Origin: Musa acuminata AAA Group
Lineage: Eukaryota; Streptophyta; Magnoliopsida; Zingiberales; Musaceae
Reading direction: 5' to 3'
Length of the DNA: 64,000 bases
Assembly: GCF_036884655.1 (NCBI RefSeq)
Contig: NC_088340.1
Coordinates: 682,001 to 746,000 of the forward strand
Part shown: positions 48,883-61,624 of the stretch, piece by piece
How positions within the stretch are numbered: position 1 is the first letter of the stretch
Layout of the letters: each line of letters opens with the position of its first letter
Position numbers and translations under genes: made by a program
Notes under the pieces: generated by a model
The model's input: the letters and a program-made list of their open reading frames with translations, nothing else
Databases searched by the model: none
Told to the model about the DNA's origin: nothing

Positions 48883-50500
48883 ACAATTCTCATGCCATTA
48901 ACCCAAGTTTAATCTGAATCCTTCAAGCAGGTCCCAAGATTGAGAAAGGAGGGAGGATATGTGACACAAGTAACTGACAACTTTAAAATTTGGTCAAATT
49001 AATATGTACACAAATCCAAACCACATATACTACAGTGTAAATCAAAGCATCCACCTGGCTGTGGCATCAGCGCAATGAAGAGAAATAAGTGAAAATCTCA
49101 AAAGAATAGTGAGCATAATCATGGCACTGAAAAGGTTAGCCAGCATAGATATGCTATGTAAAACAAATCCAGATTTGCAGAATATATATTATACAAGATT
49201 ATAGAAGATCTAAGGACTACTTATGATCTTAAGTAAACCATATTCTGGGAGGTAGACCCAAAAAAAGAGACAATTGACAATTAACGAAGATACTCCATCT
49301 CCATCAAAGTAAAGACAATTCAGATACGATGATTTTAGGGATTGTTTGAATTCTTACATCCATGGATGATGCAACATGATGATTCATGCATCTACTTATG
49401 AAACACCCAAAACAGGCTGGTGGTTCTTGGCTTTTTTGCAAATGCAGCAATCATAAGTCCCTTATTTGGTTGCTCACTTTTAGAGTCTGCATCAAATGGG
49501 CATATTACAAAGACGTGAACCAAATGTAACTTTTGTATCAATGAATTTGTGAATATTGCACCAAAACCAAATTAGCTGCTCAATTAGGTGTAGGCGAAAA
49601 AATAGCTTATGTCATTAACAACCACTTGTGTTTGGGGCAAATGCAGGATACAAAGAATCAAGGCCAATGAATGTATATAAGTAGATATGCAAGCCATATG
49701 CAGGAATCCCAGTAGCCCCTAAACTGACAAGGTAGACAGCAAGTTCAATGCTATAAGTTAATAAGGAACATAATAAAGAACACTAAACTGCCAAATTACC
49801 CATTCCTGGTGAAGCATGCAGGAGGTTGTGTGGCCATTTTTGTGTTTTCATAAGTTGTAGATTATGAGAGTTCATTAAGTATAACATCATCTTGTTTTGT
49901 AGATGAATCAGGTGGAGACTTCACAAACTACATGGTTAATTACATTAGCAAACATTACAATTAAATTAAGTGGAATGAAAAAAAAAATCAATTAAAGTAC
50001 TAAACTTCGTAGACATCTAATAACAACAAGACATCCTTAGAAAAAGATTAATGGAAGTTGGTTACAAGAATCCTTATTCGTTGCACAGCTCCAAATCAGA
50101 TACCGATATAAGAGGCATCGAGTTATTGTCTTTACTTCTGCGCAAATGTTATTTTCATCTTCATCTCCTGTTTGCAGGACAACCATCTTGATTTGTCCAA
50201 TCTTTGCTAATTCATTCTAATCTCTCAATCAGACAAGATGGTTGCCACTGTTTCATCTTCCATCATGTTAATCATCTAGTAAACTACCTTTACTAGTAAT
50301 ATTGATCATCCAGCTCAGAAAAATGTACCAAAGTGATTAAAGAATGACTCAATTACTCTTTAACGTTAGATACTCAAAATGATCCTTTGCCTTAAAGATA
50401 CTATGAAGAAGGTAATCATCAATTTTCCATGATGTTGATTCAAAGGTATACGATGACAATAATAAGAAGATGAAGACAGATGCAATGAAGATTCTAGAGA
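48883..50500. other. Gene-poor AT-rich region
   Basis: I see no supportable gene, long repeat or RNA gene. If the candidate minus-strand gene at 50.5-50.8 kb is real, its later exons should lie here, but I could not place any. Confidence 0.5.
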
Positions 50501-50504
50501 GTAC

Positions 50505-50786
50505 CAGTAGCCAGCTAATCGAACAGACTGCTGCCGCTCCTGGAGCTCTACGGCAGATCGCGCGAGTGCAACCCCAAACTTCGTCTTCTCGGGGATCAGC
50601 TTAATCGCACTACCATAAGTATTCTGCCAAAAGAAATAAAGTTAATCGATGAAGCGATCTGTGATGGAGGATGAGACCCACGAAAATTGACGCCCTGTTG
50701 GGCGGCGGCGACAGGAGAGGGGAAGCCCTGGGGAATTCGACACCCAGGTAAAGGAAGAGGGTGAGGGCTAAGAAGAAGAAGACCAT
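50505..50786 (-). CDS. Candidate 5' exons of an unrecognised membrane-anchored protein
   Basis: The minus-strand ATG at 50786 opens MVFFFLALTLFLYLGVEFPR, a strong signal anchor, then a Ser/Pro-rich stretch. A GT donor after codon 35 (exon 50786-50682) joins in phase 0 to an acceptor TTTGGCAG at 50624. The second exon (50623-50505) reads NTYGSAIKLIPEKTKFGVAL followed by ARSAVELQERQQSVRLAG, a soluble-looking, well-ordered sequence with normal codon use. Together they give about 75 residues, ending at a possible donor GTACTC with one codon split. I do not recognise the family and could not find later exons. It is divergent from the MIR156 transcript about 1 kb away. Confidence 0.4.
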
Positions 50787-51700
50787 CAGGAGGAGGAGGT
50801 CCAGGATCAATTCTGCTGCCTAAACGGGAAGCATTGGAGATCGAGGGAAGAGCCGGCCGGCAGCCATAGGCGGAGGAGTCAGAGGACGGAATCTTGTATC
50901 CGAAGGGGCCCTGTCGGAGCGACGGCGACTCGCTTCACGCGGCCCTCCAGAGAGGTCGGCGACTCGCAATCTCCTTTGCAGACTGAAGCGCAAAAAAAGT
51001 TGCAGCGGTCCTTCGTGTGATTCTGGCAAATCACATAGCGAAACGTGGCACTTAAAATGATGATGTGGCACTTAAATGATTTTTTTACGTCCCGAGTTTC
51101 AAATAACAGTGCAGGCAGATGTTATTGGATCAAATCTAAATTCAAACCCGATAAGTTTACGCAGATGTTATTGGATCGATTCTAAATCCAAACCCGATAA
51201 TTTTACGGGATCCTCACCCGGATCCCGATCCAATTAAATACGAGTCGTCGTGTGCTTTCAAATATCAATTCCGAATGCAATTATAACATTGCCACGGCAC
51301 GACATTAGCTGATCAAGTCAAACAACAAACAAATAGACGATGAGTTACGAAATCAAATAATTCTCCACCATATGAATATGAATGCTACACCAACCCCCAG
51401 TCAAATCAATTCAACAGCCGACAAGGAAGTTGGACCCCACATCTCAGAGTACGCTCATGGATTTGGTGTTTTCTTGGGTAGTTGAAGCTTCCAAGTATCC
51501 GCAAACGTCCGCGTACTGGAAATAATGCGGACTCTGGAATCGTACCTGTCCCCCGCACTCGACGAACTCCCATTCTCATCGTCCCCCGGCCCAACTACCT
51601 AGACCCCACCTTTATTGTCCAATCAAGCGGTCCCGCGAATCCAGGTGTCCGTTTCTTACATGCCTAATCACGTGGTTCATGCTGTTGTGCATCGTTCTGT
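50787..51700. promoter_or_regulatory. Region between the candidate minus-strand gene and MIR156
   Basis: GC-rich near 50.8-51.0 kb, which would be the leader of the minus-strand gene, then AT-richer. A direct repeat of GCAGATGTTATTGGATC..TCTAAATCCAAACCCGATAA occurs at 51113-51153 and 51160-51201, period 47. It could act as a bidirectional promoter. No TATA box was assigned with confidence. Confidence 0.35.
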
Positions 51701-51965
51701 TCCTAATAATAATTGCCACGAGAGAGAGCGCGAGGGAAGCGAGTACGGTCGCCGTCTTCAATCCCTAGTCTCTTGATCTGGAGAACACCAGCTCCAAGTG
51801 AATCCCCTTCGATTTCTCGATCGCAGGGACTGGGAGAGCGAGAGAAGAGGTGAGACGAACCTCGAAGAGGAGCTGGAGGATAGGATTGGATTGGATTTGG
51901 TGTTAGTTTCTTTGCGTTGTCTGCATCGGGAAGGGAGGAGGGTTGAGATTTCATGTGTGGCGAAG

Positions 51966-52061
51966 GGCGGTTGACAGAAGAGAGTGAGCACGCATCGGGT
52001 TGAAATGGCACAAGACGGTGCTGTTTCCGCTGCGTGCTTACTGCTCTTCCTGTCAGTCAGC
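51966..52061 (+). ncRNA. MIR156: MIR156 precursor hairpin
   Basis: TGACAGAAGAGAGTGAGCAC at 51972-51991 is identical to the canonical mature plant miR156. It lies on the 5' arm, as in known MIR156 genes. The opposite arm, GTGCTTACTGCTCTTCCTGT plus CA at 52034-52055, pairs along the whole mature sequence with one G-T wobble and two single-base bulges. The stem continues inwards (GCATCGGG against CCGCTGC with one mismatch, then GCAC against GTGC) to a small terminal loop. miR156 directs cleavage and translational repression of SPL transcription factor mRNAs and holds plants in the juvenile phase; that role is established for the family. The primary transcript's start, introns and end are not resolved. 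A short frame beginning at 52005 lies inside the hairpin and is not a gene. Confidence 0.93.
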
Positions 52062-55000
52062 GTTTGTTGTACTTTTCTTCCGGCGAGAGCGAGGCTTGGA
52101 GACCCGTGCCTTTCCCCTCCGCCCTTTGTCCATGACTGGTCTCTTGTCGGAGTTTCCATCCATTGATCTTAATGTTGGCTCGTCGGATATGTTTGAGGAA
52201 GACTGGTGGATGGTTGATGGTTTTCGAGGTAGAGATTGACGCAAGTTGTTCTTTTTTTAATCTGCCTATGCCTCTTTGTTACTTTCATGTGTTCTTTCGT
52301 TTGCTCCAAGGAACTGCAAGTGATAGTAATCGATTTCTAATGGTACAGTTTTCTAATACTTGGGGGAATTTTAGGAAAGAGCGTGACTTTTGAGAAGGCG
52401 AGAGAGTACAGCCTGCCCCTATTCGGATCGCGTTGAAGTGGATGAGCGAGAGAGCAAGGAACCAGAAAGAGTACATGCGCTAGGCCTTTCACTCAGCAGA
52501 TCGACTGTTCGGCCATTACGGAAGCCATTGTCTGCCAGTTTTACCTTCCTTCTTGTTCCCCTCTTCTATTTTATCGTCTTTGTTTAGTTTTTCTTTGTTC
52601 CTCCTTTGTTTTTTGCTGGTCTTGACTGGGGTTTGGTGGTAAGCTAATGGGAATGGAGAATAGGTGCTCTCGAATATTCATCTCTGCAGTAGCTTCGCCA
52701 GGTTGCAGAAAAGTTCAGTTTTGGTTACACATTATGAATTGTAAGGTTCTTTTTCTTCTAAGCATGTTTTCCCCTTTGTTGTGATCATGTCTCATTTGCC
52801 TCGGATGTTTCTTTGCCAGGTTGGAGAAAGAATTAGTTTTGATGATACTCCATGAACCGTAAGCATCACTCGCTTTTGTTTTTTTGCCCCTTATTTCTTT
52901 CATTCGACCATCTTTTGCACTCAAAGATTCTATTTTTTTGCTTCGTTTTACAGCCATAAATGTTTCTTGTTTTGGATAATGAAGTACCTTCCTTTTCTGT
53001 TTTGATGATGATGACAACTCCTGAATGGTTCAGGTACTTCTTCATTCAGGGTTTGGTAATTATCGGCCACATTCACTATCTTCATATTTTTCATTCCACG
53101 TGCCTTGGTTGACTAGATGAACTAATTGAGCGAAAGGGAGCGATCTTTCATGACCTTTCCATATCAAGATGTCAGGTTCTTTTAATCTTCACCTAAGCGT
53201 TCGTTTCTTGCCTCCACTTGGAGGTGGTACCATGGCTGCAGTAGCTTATTCCATGACGATCCCTCCTGGGTTTACTATCCTTATGGCTCAAAATCTTGTT
53301 GCTTGACTTTGTGGAACTCATAACTTTACTAGTTTATAGTTGGTTCCTCCTGGTTGTCTCTCTTTCCTTTATCTGGTATGACACCGAGAAACAGACTGTT
53401 GCAAAAAAAACCCCACAAGTTGTTTTGGAAGATGATATTTTTCGTTTTATTGCAGTCCACCTTTGGTGGTCCAGCCACTCATTTGTTTCTCTGTCGTTTG
53501 TGGTTGAAGGAATGGTTCGGTGCCTGACCATGGAAGACGACATTTTTATTATTTTCTTTACCCACTGAGGTAGGCTTACACTTTTGGTGTATTGCTCATC
53601 TTCTATAATTCCTTAAATTTGTTACATTGCTTTTTTTTAATCGATTTAATTTAATTAATAAGGATTTGACAACGTGAGGAGTGTCTTGTATTAGTTTAGA
53701 CAATAATTTTAATTTTTTAGGTGGAACAGTCCATAGATTGTCTGGCAGAATCTACCTCTCATTAAGATGGACAACTTTTGGACTAGGTTGACTTTGTTTT
53801 TAATATGAAAGAGCATGATTGACTTCCTTCCAAGGAATCTGAAAGATCTTAGGTTTGTCTGCATTGTTCATCAGCTCAGGATATTATTTGGTAAAGGATT
53901 CATCATACTGTATTTCAAATTTTTGGACCTTCTGCATTTACACAAAAAAGAAGCTTCATATAGGAGCCCAAAGTCCATGTTAGTTGTAGGAACTAGATTT
54001 TTACTGGCTTATCAGATTATGCACTTGGATTTTCTTGCTAAGATACTTTTAGTAACAGTAAGCAATTAGGGTTATGTCACTTTCATCAAATTATTATCAA
54101 GATGAGGTTGTACTTAGACCATTGAGCAATCAACCAGCAAATTCATTTAGGACAAGACTTTTGGATGATAACTATATGGTAGGAAAATTGAAGTAGTAAC
54201 TTAGATAGTAGAGCTTTTAAAATTTTTGGTTGCAAGGATCTTCTGAATTGTCGCCACAATGAAAAGATATGCCAACTGATATCTAGTAAGTCCATGATTA
54301 GGTCATGGAGTGCCCAACTATAAAGTAGTCCTATGAATTGTCCTGCCATTTTGAGTTATTCATGATGAATTAGGAGAACAATGTTAGTTCTCCCAATTTT
54401 CCTTTTTATTAATTCCTTCTAACTTGAGAAACAGAGTTCTAATTTGAATCCTGTAATTAGTGCTATTAATGCATATTAAATACGCTAGTATGATCCCTTC
54501 TTTATGTTCATAAATATAGGAGAAGACATTTATATTAGCTGAAATTATTTAGGTATTAAGGTAGAAACATGCATCTCTTCTAACTTCTGGAGTTCTGTTA
54601 AAATTTTAGATATCTAGATTATTTTGAGTTTAAGATCCTGCTCTTTTGCTATTGGCAACCATGATGCATATCATCCATTAGTCACCCTACCACGAGGACT
54701 GTATATCCCACTTAGTGGTGGATCTGGAACAAATAATATTTACCTTGTCTTGACACCATCAGTACTATCAAAAGTAGCTGTTCTTGTTGTCTTTAAGCTG
54801 AATGACTTATGACGAATCACTTAGTCCACCACATTCTATCTGCCATAACCATTTTACAGTTGAACAATGTATATAATCGAGATAATAAAGTATTACATTA
54901 TGCATATTATCCGTGGTTGTACTCAATATTTGAAGTAGATAAAAATTCATTATCATAGAACTTGGAAAATGAAGGCTACATGCAAAGTGCTGATTAAACA

Positions 55001-55400
55001 TCAATAAGATTTATCCTATTTATATTCTAATGATATCATCCTCTTGTGATAGTTCCAAATTTCTAAGTCATATTCAGTTGATTGCTTCTTGTTTTGTCAT
55101 TTCCCCAGTCAAACGTTAATTATCCATTCTTTTCTACATTGGTTTTATTCAGTGGCTGAAGGCCTTGTCTTGCAGACGGTTAAGTTGGCTCTTGAGAAGA
55201 GTCAGACTTGACTGGTCTTGCTTCCGAAGCCTTTATCCTTCTGCTGCTCTGAATCCTTCTACTTCAACTCTTCATAAATTTCCCTATACATTCCTAATAG
55301 TAGTAGTACAGCCAGGCATCGTAGGCTCAAATGAGTTTGCAAGCACTGGAATACTTTAAGGAATACAAGGACCAAGCGTAAGCTTGGGTCAAATGTGTAA
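52062..55400 (+). other. Downstream of MIR156: probable primary transcript, no coding gene
   Basis: The first 600 bases are moderately GC-rich and T-rich and may belong to the primary transcript. Two similar segments, CGCCAGGTTGCAGAAAAGTT (about 52697) and TGCCAGGTTGGAGAAAGAAT (about 52815), are old duplicates. At 55163-55210 an acceptor-like CTTGCAG precedes ACGGTTAAGTTGGCTCTTGA, which would encode TVKLALEKSQT and stop, but no preceding exon is evident. Confidence 0.4.
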
Positions 55401-55445
55401 GAGGCATATATCTTTTTTTCTGAATATTCGAACACCTAGCTGAAA

Positions 55446-55548
55446 TATTATGATATCAAGGTGAACATGATTATCTTTAAAATTACAGAGTTGAGTTATT
55501 ATGATAGCAAGGTGAACATATTTACCTACAAATTACAGCGACATGAAA
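55446..55548. repeat. Diverged two-copy tandem repeat, period about 52 bp
   Basis: TATTATGATATCAAGGTGAACATG and TATTATGATAGCAAGGTGAACATA are each followed by AAATTACAG. There are several differences. Confidence 0.85.
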
Positions 55549-58200
55549 TTCAGACTGACCTTTTATGCACATAGTCAGATTTTACAACCTAAATACATCG
55601 ACTCTGGACTGTTTCACTATGTAATGCAAACTTCGATGAAAGAGATAGATAAAGAAAGACTTTATAGGACATCCCAACAACAATATGTCATAATGTTCCA
55701 ACTATTTAGAGTAAGCTACATGGATCTTATCTCTCTATTTAGCTCAATTTAGGCAAATATCACTAGTCAAACTAAGAGCGATCAGGGTTGTTTTAATTAA
55801 TTTTAACAAAGTGTTTTAGGTCCTTTCTATCTCTACTAGCACTAGTAGCGTTAATTGATTCATTCCATCCGCACTAGTAGCCTGATTTTTATGTGAACTA
55901 GATCATGAATAAAGTCACAATCAAGTCACTTGATCATAAGCTAAATTTACATCAGTTTTCTTTTTTCCGAACTTAATAGAAGATTCGATGTGCGCTATTC
56001 TATCCGCAGCCTATTTGGAACTTCTTAAACTCGAACCTAGATGACTAAATAATTTTTCTAACTTGAATTTTTTTCCAAAATATAACCTCCTAGCATATAC
56101 AAGTTCATGCTGGACTCAAAGCACCATAAAATTACCACAATGAATATATACAAATAGGGATCGACTTCTTGGGATATCTGACCTTTACAGGGCTGTCCAT
56201 CCAGGTTGGAGGCATGAATCTATGCAGAACAAGTTTTATCGGCCAGAACATATAAAGCCAATTGATCTTGGTTAAATGATGGTAAAAGTATGACCATAAC
56301 AATCTGACTAGGAAGCATACTAATATTTCAATGAAGATCCTTATTTCTAAACAATATTGTTGTAAATACTTTAGAATTGATAAATACAACTTAAGCTGAT
56401 ATTGACATGCAATTGTTGATTGGCACAGGTCCGCACAGTTTAGGCTAGCCAGCATTATTGTCTTGGCATGGACTTTGGCATACTCGACACATGCAATCCT
56501 TAATTGTCAGTATTTTTTTATTAAATATTTTCATAGGACATAGTTGACTCTATAGTGAGGAACAGAACTTTTTATAGTCATGCAAAAAACTTCTGAAAAA
56601 TTCTTTCCCTAAATATTAGAATTGTTTTGGGTTTAAAATTTATAATCTCCCATTCTTTAGTATTACTTGAAGAAATTAATATACATCTATCTCAAATTAA
56701 ATTGCATGTATAGGAAATCGATTGGAAATAGCACATGTGTGGAAATGTGGAAACAGAAGCTAAGCAGAAGTCTAAACTCTAAAGCATGAAACAGAAAACA
56801 TAACAAACTATATAGAATATCCACTACATATTCTAGTTCTCTGCATGTACATCAGTCCTATGTCCTTGTTACCGATGTATAAACACTTGTTCTTGTTCAG
56901 GCATTTAGATGATTAAACCACCAGCAGAATTTAGACTTTGTATGGTGAGCAGCATGTTTCATAAAATGTCAATAGCATCGCAACCTAAAATTGGTCCTGA
57001 ATTGTATTTTTTATTGGTCTGAGAATTCACAAATACCAAATTAAGACACTACCTTTTTTAGATCAATTGGAAAGTAATGTTAATATCAAAAATTTCAACT
57101 TAAAGAGTTTCTGAGATGTACATCTTTTTTTTTTCCACGAACTGTAATAAAGGTCTAGTCGAACATTATGGGTTATTCCTGTGGATTATGTAATCTGCTA
57201 TGTTGTGTACATGTATATGTTAATAGATTGATCTGACCAGCTAATTCTATCAACAGGTTGTGTAAGAGTTTGTGGATATTGAATCTTTCTTTTGGTGGAC
57301 AAGTCTGCTATGATAAGATAGTTCTGTTATGATCTATTTTCAAATCATGATAATGATCTTTTTGTGTGTGTAGGATAAGGTTGTATACGTTGATCCTTTC
57401 CAAATGCCTCATGTGCTAGGCCACCCTTTGTTTAGGATAGTGGTTTTTTAATCATCTTCTCAAATAGTTAATTTGGAGTTAGCCTTTTAAGTCATGAGAC
57501 TTACAGATTTGCAAAATGTTTAATTATTTTTTCTCTGATTCATACAATGAACTGACAATTGGTTTGCGGTCAACTACGGATGATTATCGTAGTTACTGCA
57601 ATTATAGTTGTCATCGATTCACTGAATTCCCTTTGATGATATAATCATGTTTATTGTTTGAGAGTCTTTTTAAGTTGTCTCGTCTTATTTTATGGAGTCT
57701 GAAATTCCTTATAGTCATATTTAGGAATGAAGCAATTTAAGAGGAGATTGGACTAATGGATAATAATATGCTGGGTGATTTCTGTATATCTGGTATATAA
57801 CACTCAACTTCTCAACTACCATATATAATGAATATGCAAAGTTAAAGCAGGAACAAGAAAAGGATCTGATTAACTCAACAGTAGCCTACATTTGTGGTAA
57901 CTTCGATGGCAGTTGCACTCACAATTTCTCAGGTTGTGTGGTAAATCGTAAGTTGACATTGTCATAGAACTCGAGAATTAGTATGTATGTCAAGAATTAA
58001 CATTTATTTATAGATTATGTTGTTGGGGATGTGTTGTCAGCTTAACTAAATTCTTAAAATTTATGAACTAGGTTCTTTCAAATAATTGTTTTTCTCAAAA
58101 CTTATGTGAGGACCTAATCATCAAATGCCTCTCTTTTTATTTGCCAAAATATCACTGTACTGCTTTTTGGAAGCTTTGATCCTCAGATACTTTCTCCTCA
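55549..58200. other. AT-rich region without gene
   Basis: Short frames on both strands only, with no motif, codon bias or splice context. No transposon ends were seen. Confidence 0.5.
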
Positions 58201-58210
58201 TCTTTTAGTG

Positions 58211-58466
58211 GCATTTTAGATTCTTCTTAAACCACAGTTGTATTGCTTTCCTATTCATCAGGCAAATCTGCACAATGAAACATGCAACGGTTCCATATGG
58301 TGTAGTAGCATTTTAAATTCTTCTTAAGCCACATTTCTGTTGCTTTTCTATTCTTCAGGCAAATCTGCACACAATGAAACATGGGATCTTTCCATATGGT
58401 TTGGTAGCATTTTAGATTCTTCTTAAACGACAGTCTTGTTGCTTTTTCTATTTTTTTCAGGCAAAA
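58211..58466. repeat. Tandem repeat, about 2.6 copies, period 97-99 bp
   Basis: Units begin GCATTTTAGATTCTTCTTAA at 58211, 58308 (one change) and 58407, each leading to CTATTC.TCAGGCAAATCTGC or a variant. The third copy stops at GGCAAAATTC. Confidence 0.93.
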
Positions 58467-59708
58467 TTCAAAGTGTTGTTATTTCATTCTCCTTTCAGGG
58501 TTTAGATTACATCTCATATGGACACAATCTTACAGACAAACAATAAGGCTGCAGCCAGCTATACTGTTTAAACAGAGCCAAAATGCTTGTCAACTGCATG
58601 TGGCCTTAAATGGATGTGTAAGATTTTGCTTCAACGGACTGCCATTACTTACTTCAGGGGATGGAGAGGAGGAAGGAAGAGTAAGAAGAGAAAGGAGGAG
58701 GCATTGCTCCTTCCTTCCACGCGGAAACTTTTTCCACTTGTAAATCTGGTATTAGCATCAATTGTTACTGCCGTTTATTCTGTGAGGCAAAATTACATAT
58801 CGCTTCAAAACAATTAATTTCAGTTTAGCATAAAATTTAAAAATCTTCATATGTCCATTGTAGTTGGTCGAAATATTAAACATCATTAACATCTATTGGA
58901 AATTTAGTTGTTAGAACATTAAGAGTATTTTAGATATCAAACTATAGTTTCTACTTTCTAATTGAACTTATCTAGTGTCAAATTTTAGTTAGTCATGATT
59001 AATCTGAATTCTATGGATGGATGTTAATTAGAGGGATATATGTGCTATATGAATTTGCTAGGGTAAATATATTAATTTCAAAACTATATTGCTTATAATT
59101 AAGAGAGGTATGCGATTGAGAGAAAGAAAAAAAGAAAGTTTCTTTCACACATGGCTTGTAATTAAGGGGGTTGATTGGAATAATAATTTGAGCCCCAAAG
59201 CCAACGCTGGGTGGGACTATTTTATGGGCTGCCCTATGGGCCTTCTGGGCCTGCTTATGAAATAGATTGGATTGGAACGGTGGGCCATCATCATTATCAT
59301 CGACCCCTTGCATGAATCATCCAAACCATCTGATTCACAGGAAAAAGAAAAAGGATTGCATACTTTGATATCAATACTTTCCATCAGAGAAAATTATTTA
59401 AATATTTTTATACTCATAGTAAATGAACGGTTGAGATCAAAAGTTGGAGTGTGATGGACGGTCATGGAGGGGGAACCTTTTGCATGATTTGGTGTAAAGA
59501 AAGCATTGGCTTTCGTTGGTTGGTCGTCCTACGAAAGCCACGAGCCATATGAAAGTGTCGGGGGGACACCTGCGCTCGTGATTAGGCTGAGCTTAAACAT
59601 TAAGCAAAGTTGGACCGACCGGTGCTGCTTGCCAGTTCAGTGTTACTTGGGAGGAAGGCACTCAGTGGAACTCAACATCTAACCGAGCTGTCTATCTTTT
59701 TCATGTAT

Positions 59709-59710
<2 letters not shown>
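58467..59710. other. Spacer with one small hairpin
   Basis: No supportable gene. The frame at 58587-58817 (+) has a basic patch but no recognisable family. A perfect inverted repeat lies at 59507-59540. Confidence 0.45.
59507..59540. repeat. Perfect 10-bp inverted repeat, 14-base loop
   Basis: TGGCTTTCGT at 59507-59516 and ACGAAAGCCA at 59531-59540. Confidence 0.85.

Positions 59711-59758
<48 letters not shown>
59711..59758. repeat. (TC)n microsatellite, about 48 bp
   Basis: An uninterrupted TC run in the spacer. Confidence 0.96.
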
Positions 59759-59761
<3 letters not shown>

Positions 59762-61560
59762 AAGCTATATTTATAATCTTTTACATGTCTGCATCTAAAA
59801 ATTCGATTATTCTTTTACAATATGATTAGATATATTAACCACTAGTAATACAGTAAATTAATTTATCAAAATAAATTGTATCATTCGATATAAGACGATA
59901 TCTCCGGTTTTACGTTATATCTTAATTTTTTTTATAAAACTAAATAAGTATTTGGCAATTGACATTCGTCGGTCACATCAGTATCGACCAATATGTATGA
60001 TATCAACATGAAATAATCCTTTGCCATTACCTATTAGACAACCCCCACAACTTTCATACATGTTGTAAGAAGGAAGATGACACCACCACTTGCTCTTCTT
60101 CTTAGCATGCTAGCCAGCCCTCAAAGTGCACCCCAAATCATGGCAGATACATCATGTATTTCTTCCAACTGCAGATGGTGGTGGGTTTTCAGGCATTGCA
60201 GAAAGTAGACTTCATTCATAACTTCCTTCTCCTTTTTATCCTTTTTTTTTCTTTCAGGTAAGCTCATGATGAAAGCTTCTTCAAAGGTAGGAGGAGGAGG
60301 AGTTCACTTCTCTCGCCCGCATGATGACAGTCATCTCTCACACCTCAAGACTATAATGCCAAATAGATATACACTGTCACTGGATCAATGCTCCACCATA
60401 TAGAACACACTCTGCCATACTGTTGTTCCTTATCAAAACTTTTAGCTTTCAAAATATATCGTTTTAAATTAATGACAGATAGACCTTTATAAGTTCTTTA
60501 AGATTATTATTATTCGCTTTAGCAACATTCATATTCTTAATAAATCTACATAGATGAACAAAATAAATATTGTTTTAATTTCTTATTCCTTTGAATATCA
60601 CACGTGTTAATATATAAGTATTAGTGGTTGATTAGAGATCAAACTCATGTAATCTCTAATCGATCAATATTAGTGAAACTATATTATAACTAGCCCTATG
60701 ATTCCAACTATTAATATTTTTCTTCGTATAGTTTAGAATTTGTATATTTAATATTATCAAGACTATCTATTTGATTTTGATTCAGGTAGCTTAGACTTAT
60801 GTTCTAACTTGTAGCTAGATAACATTTTTTCATAGTTTTCTGATATCTCCTATTTGATGAAAGTATAATATATTCGATGAATAATTATTCTATTTTCGCT
60901 ATATGATTTCTTATTATACGAATCCAAAAGAAATGATCCTCTAATGCATTACTTCAATATATATTAATGAAATATATATATATATATTTTTCTCAATAGA
61001 ACTATAAAGATTACTACAAATTCTCAAAAGTCTTTTGTTGGATATGAAAATAATAGCGATATTTTAAAATCAAAGACTCGTATCAATTATAACAACTTAT
61101 AATATTTAAAACCTTAGATATTTATGATCAATCTTACACTTTTTAACTTTGAACATGATAATAATTTTTATCTTAAATAAAATCGTATCTTATCTAATTA
61201 TATATTTTAATTTAACATTTTAATATGAACGATCGAATCAGTCAGTCAACGCAACACGAGGTTTTTGCACATAAAAGATATATGATATGAGAGATCTAAA
61301 AGTCGTCTTATGTAATATTAGGAATGTTGGAAGGAGGCTCAAAGCTTTTTTTCTCTGTGGGATATCCATCGTCTCTGTAAATAAAATATGGCCTCCACAA
61401 ATTTACATCACGCAAGAAAAATAGGACCCATCATAAGTTGGTTTTTGTCTTGGATCCTCCTTCGAATACAACCAATCTCCGTGTTGGATTGCTTGTCGGT
61501 TCAGCTTTTCTCCATTAAATTCTGCCATTACCACCATTTACTGACCTTTCTATAACCTCA
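59759..61560. other. AT-rich spacer upstream of the receptor kinase
   Basis: No gene. Mostly AT-rich, with a short TA run near 60970. Confidence 0.55.
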
Positions 61561-61567
61561 TGTCACC

Positions 61568-61569
<2 letters not shown>

Positions 61570-61603
<34 letters not shown>

Positions 61604-61624
61604 TGCTCATTCTACAGCCAGTCA

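Noticed and set aside
52393..52414. miR529-like sequence AGAAG-GC-GAGAGAGTACAGC downstream of MIR156
   Set aside because: It resembles miR529 apart from GC in place of A, but no complementary arm was found within 250 bases on either side, so there is no precursor hairpin.
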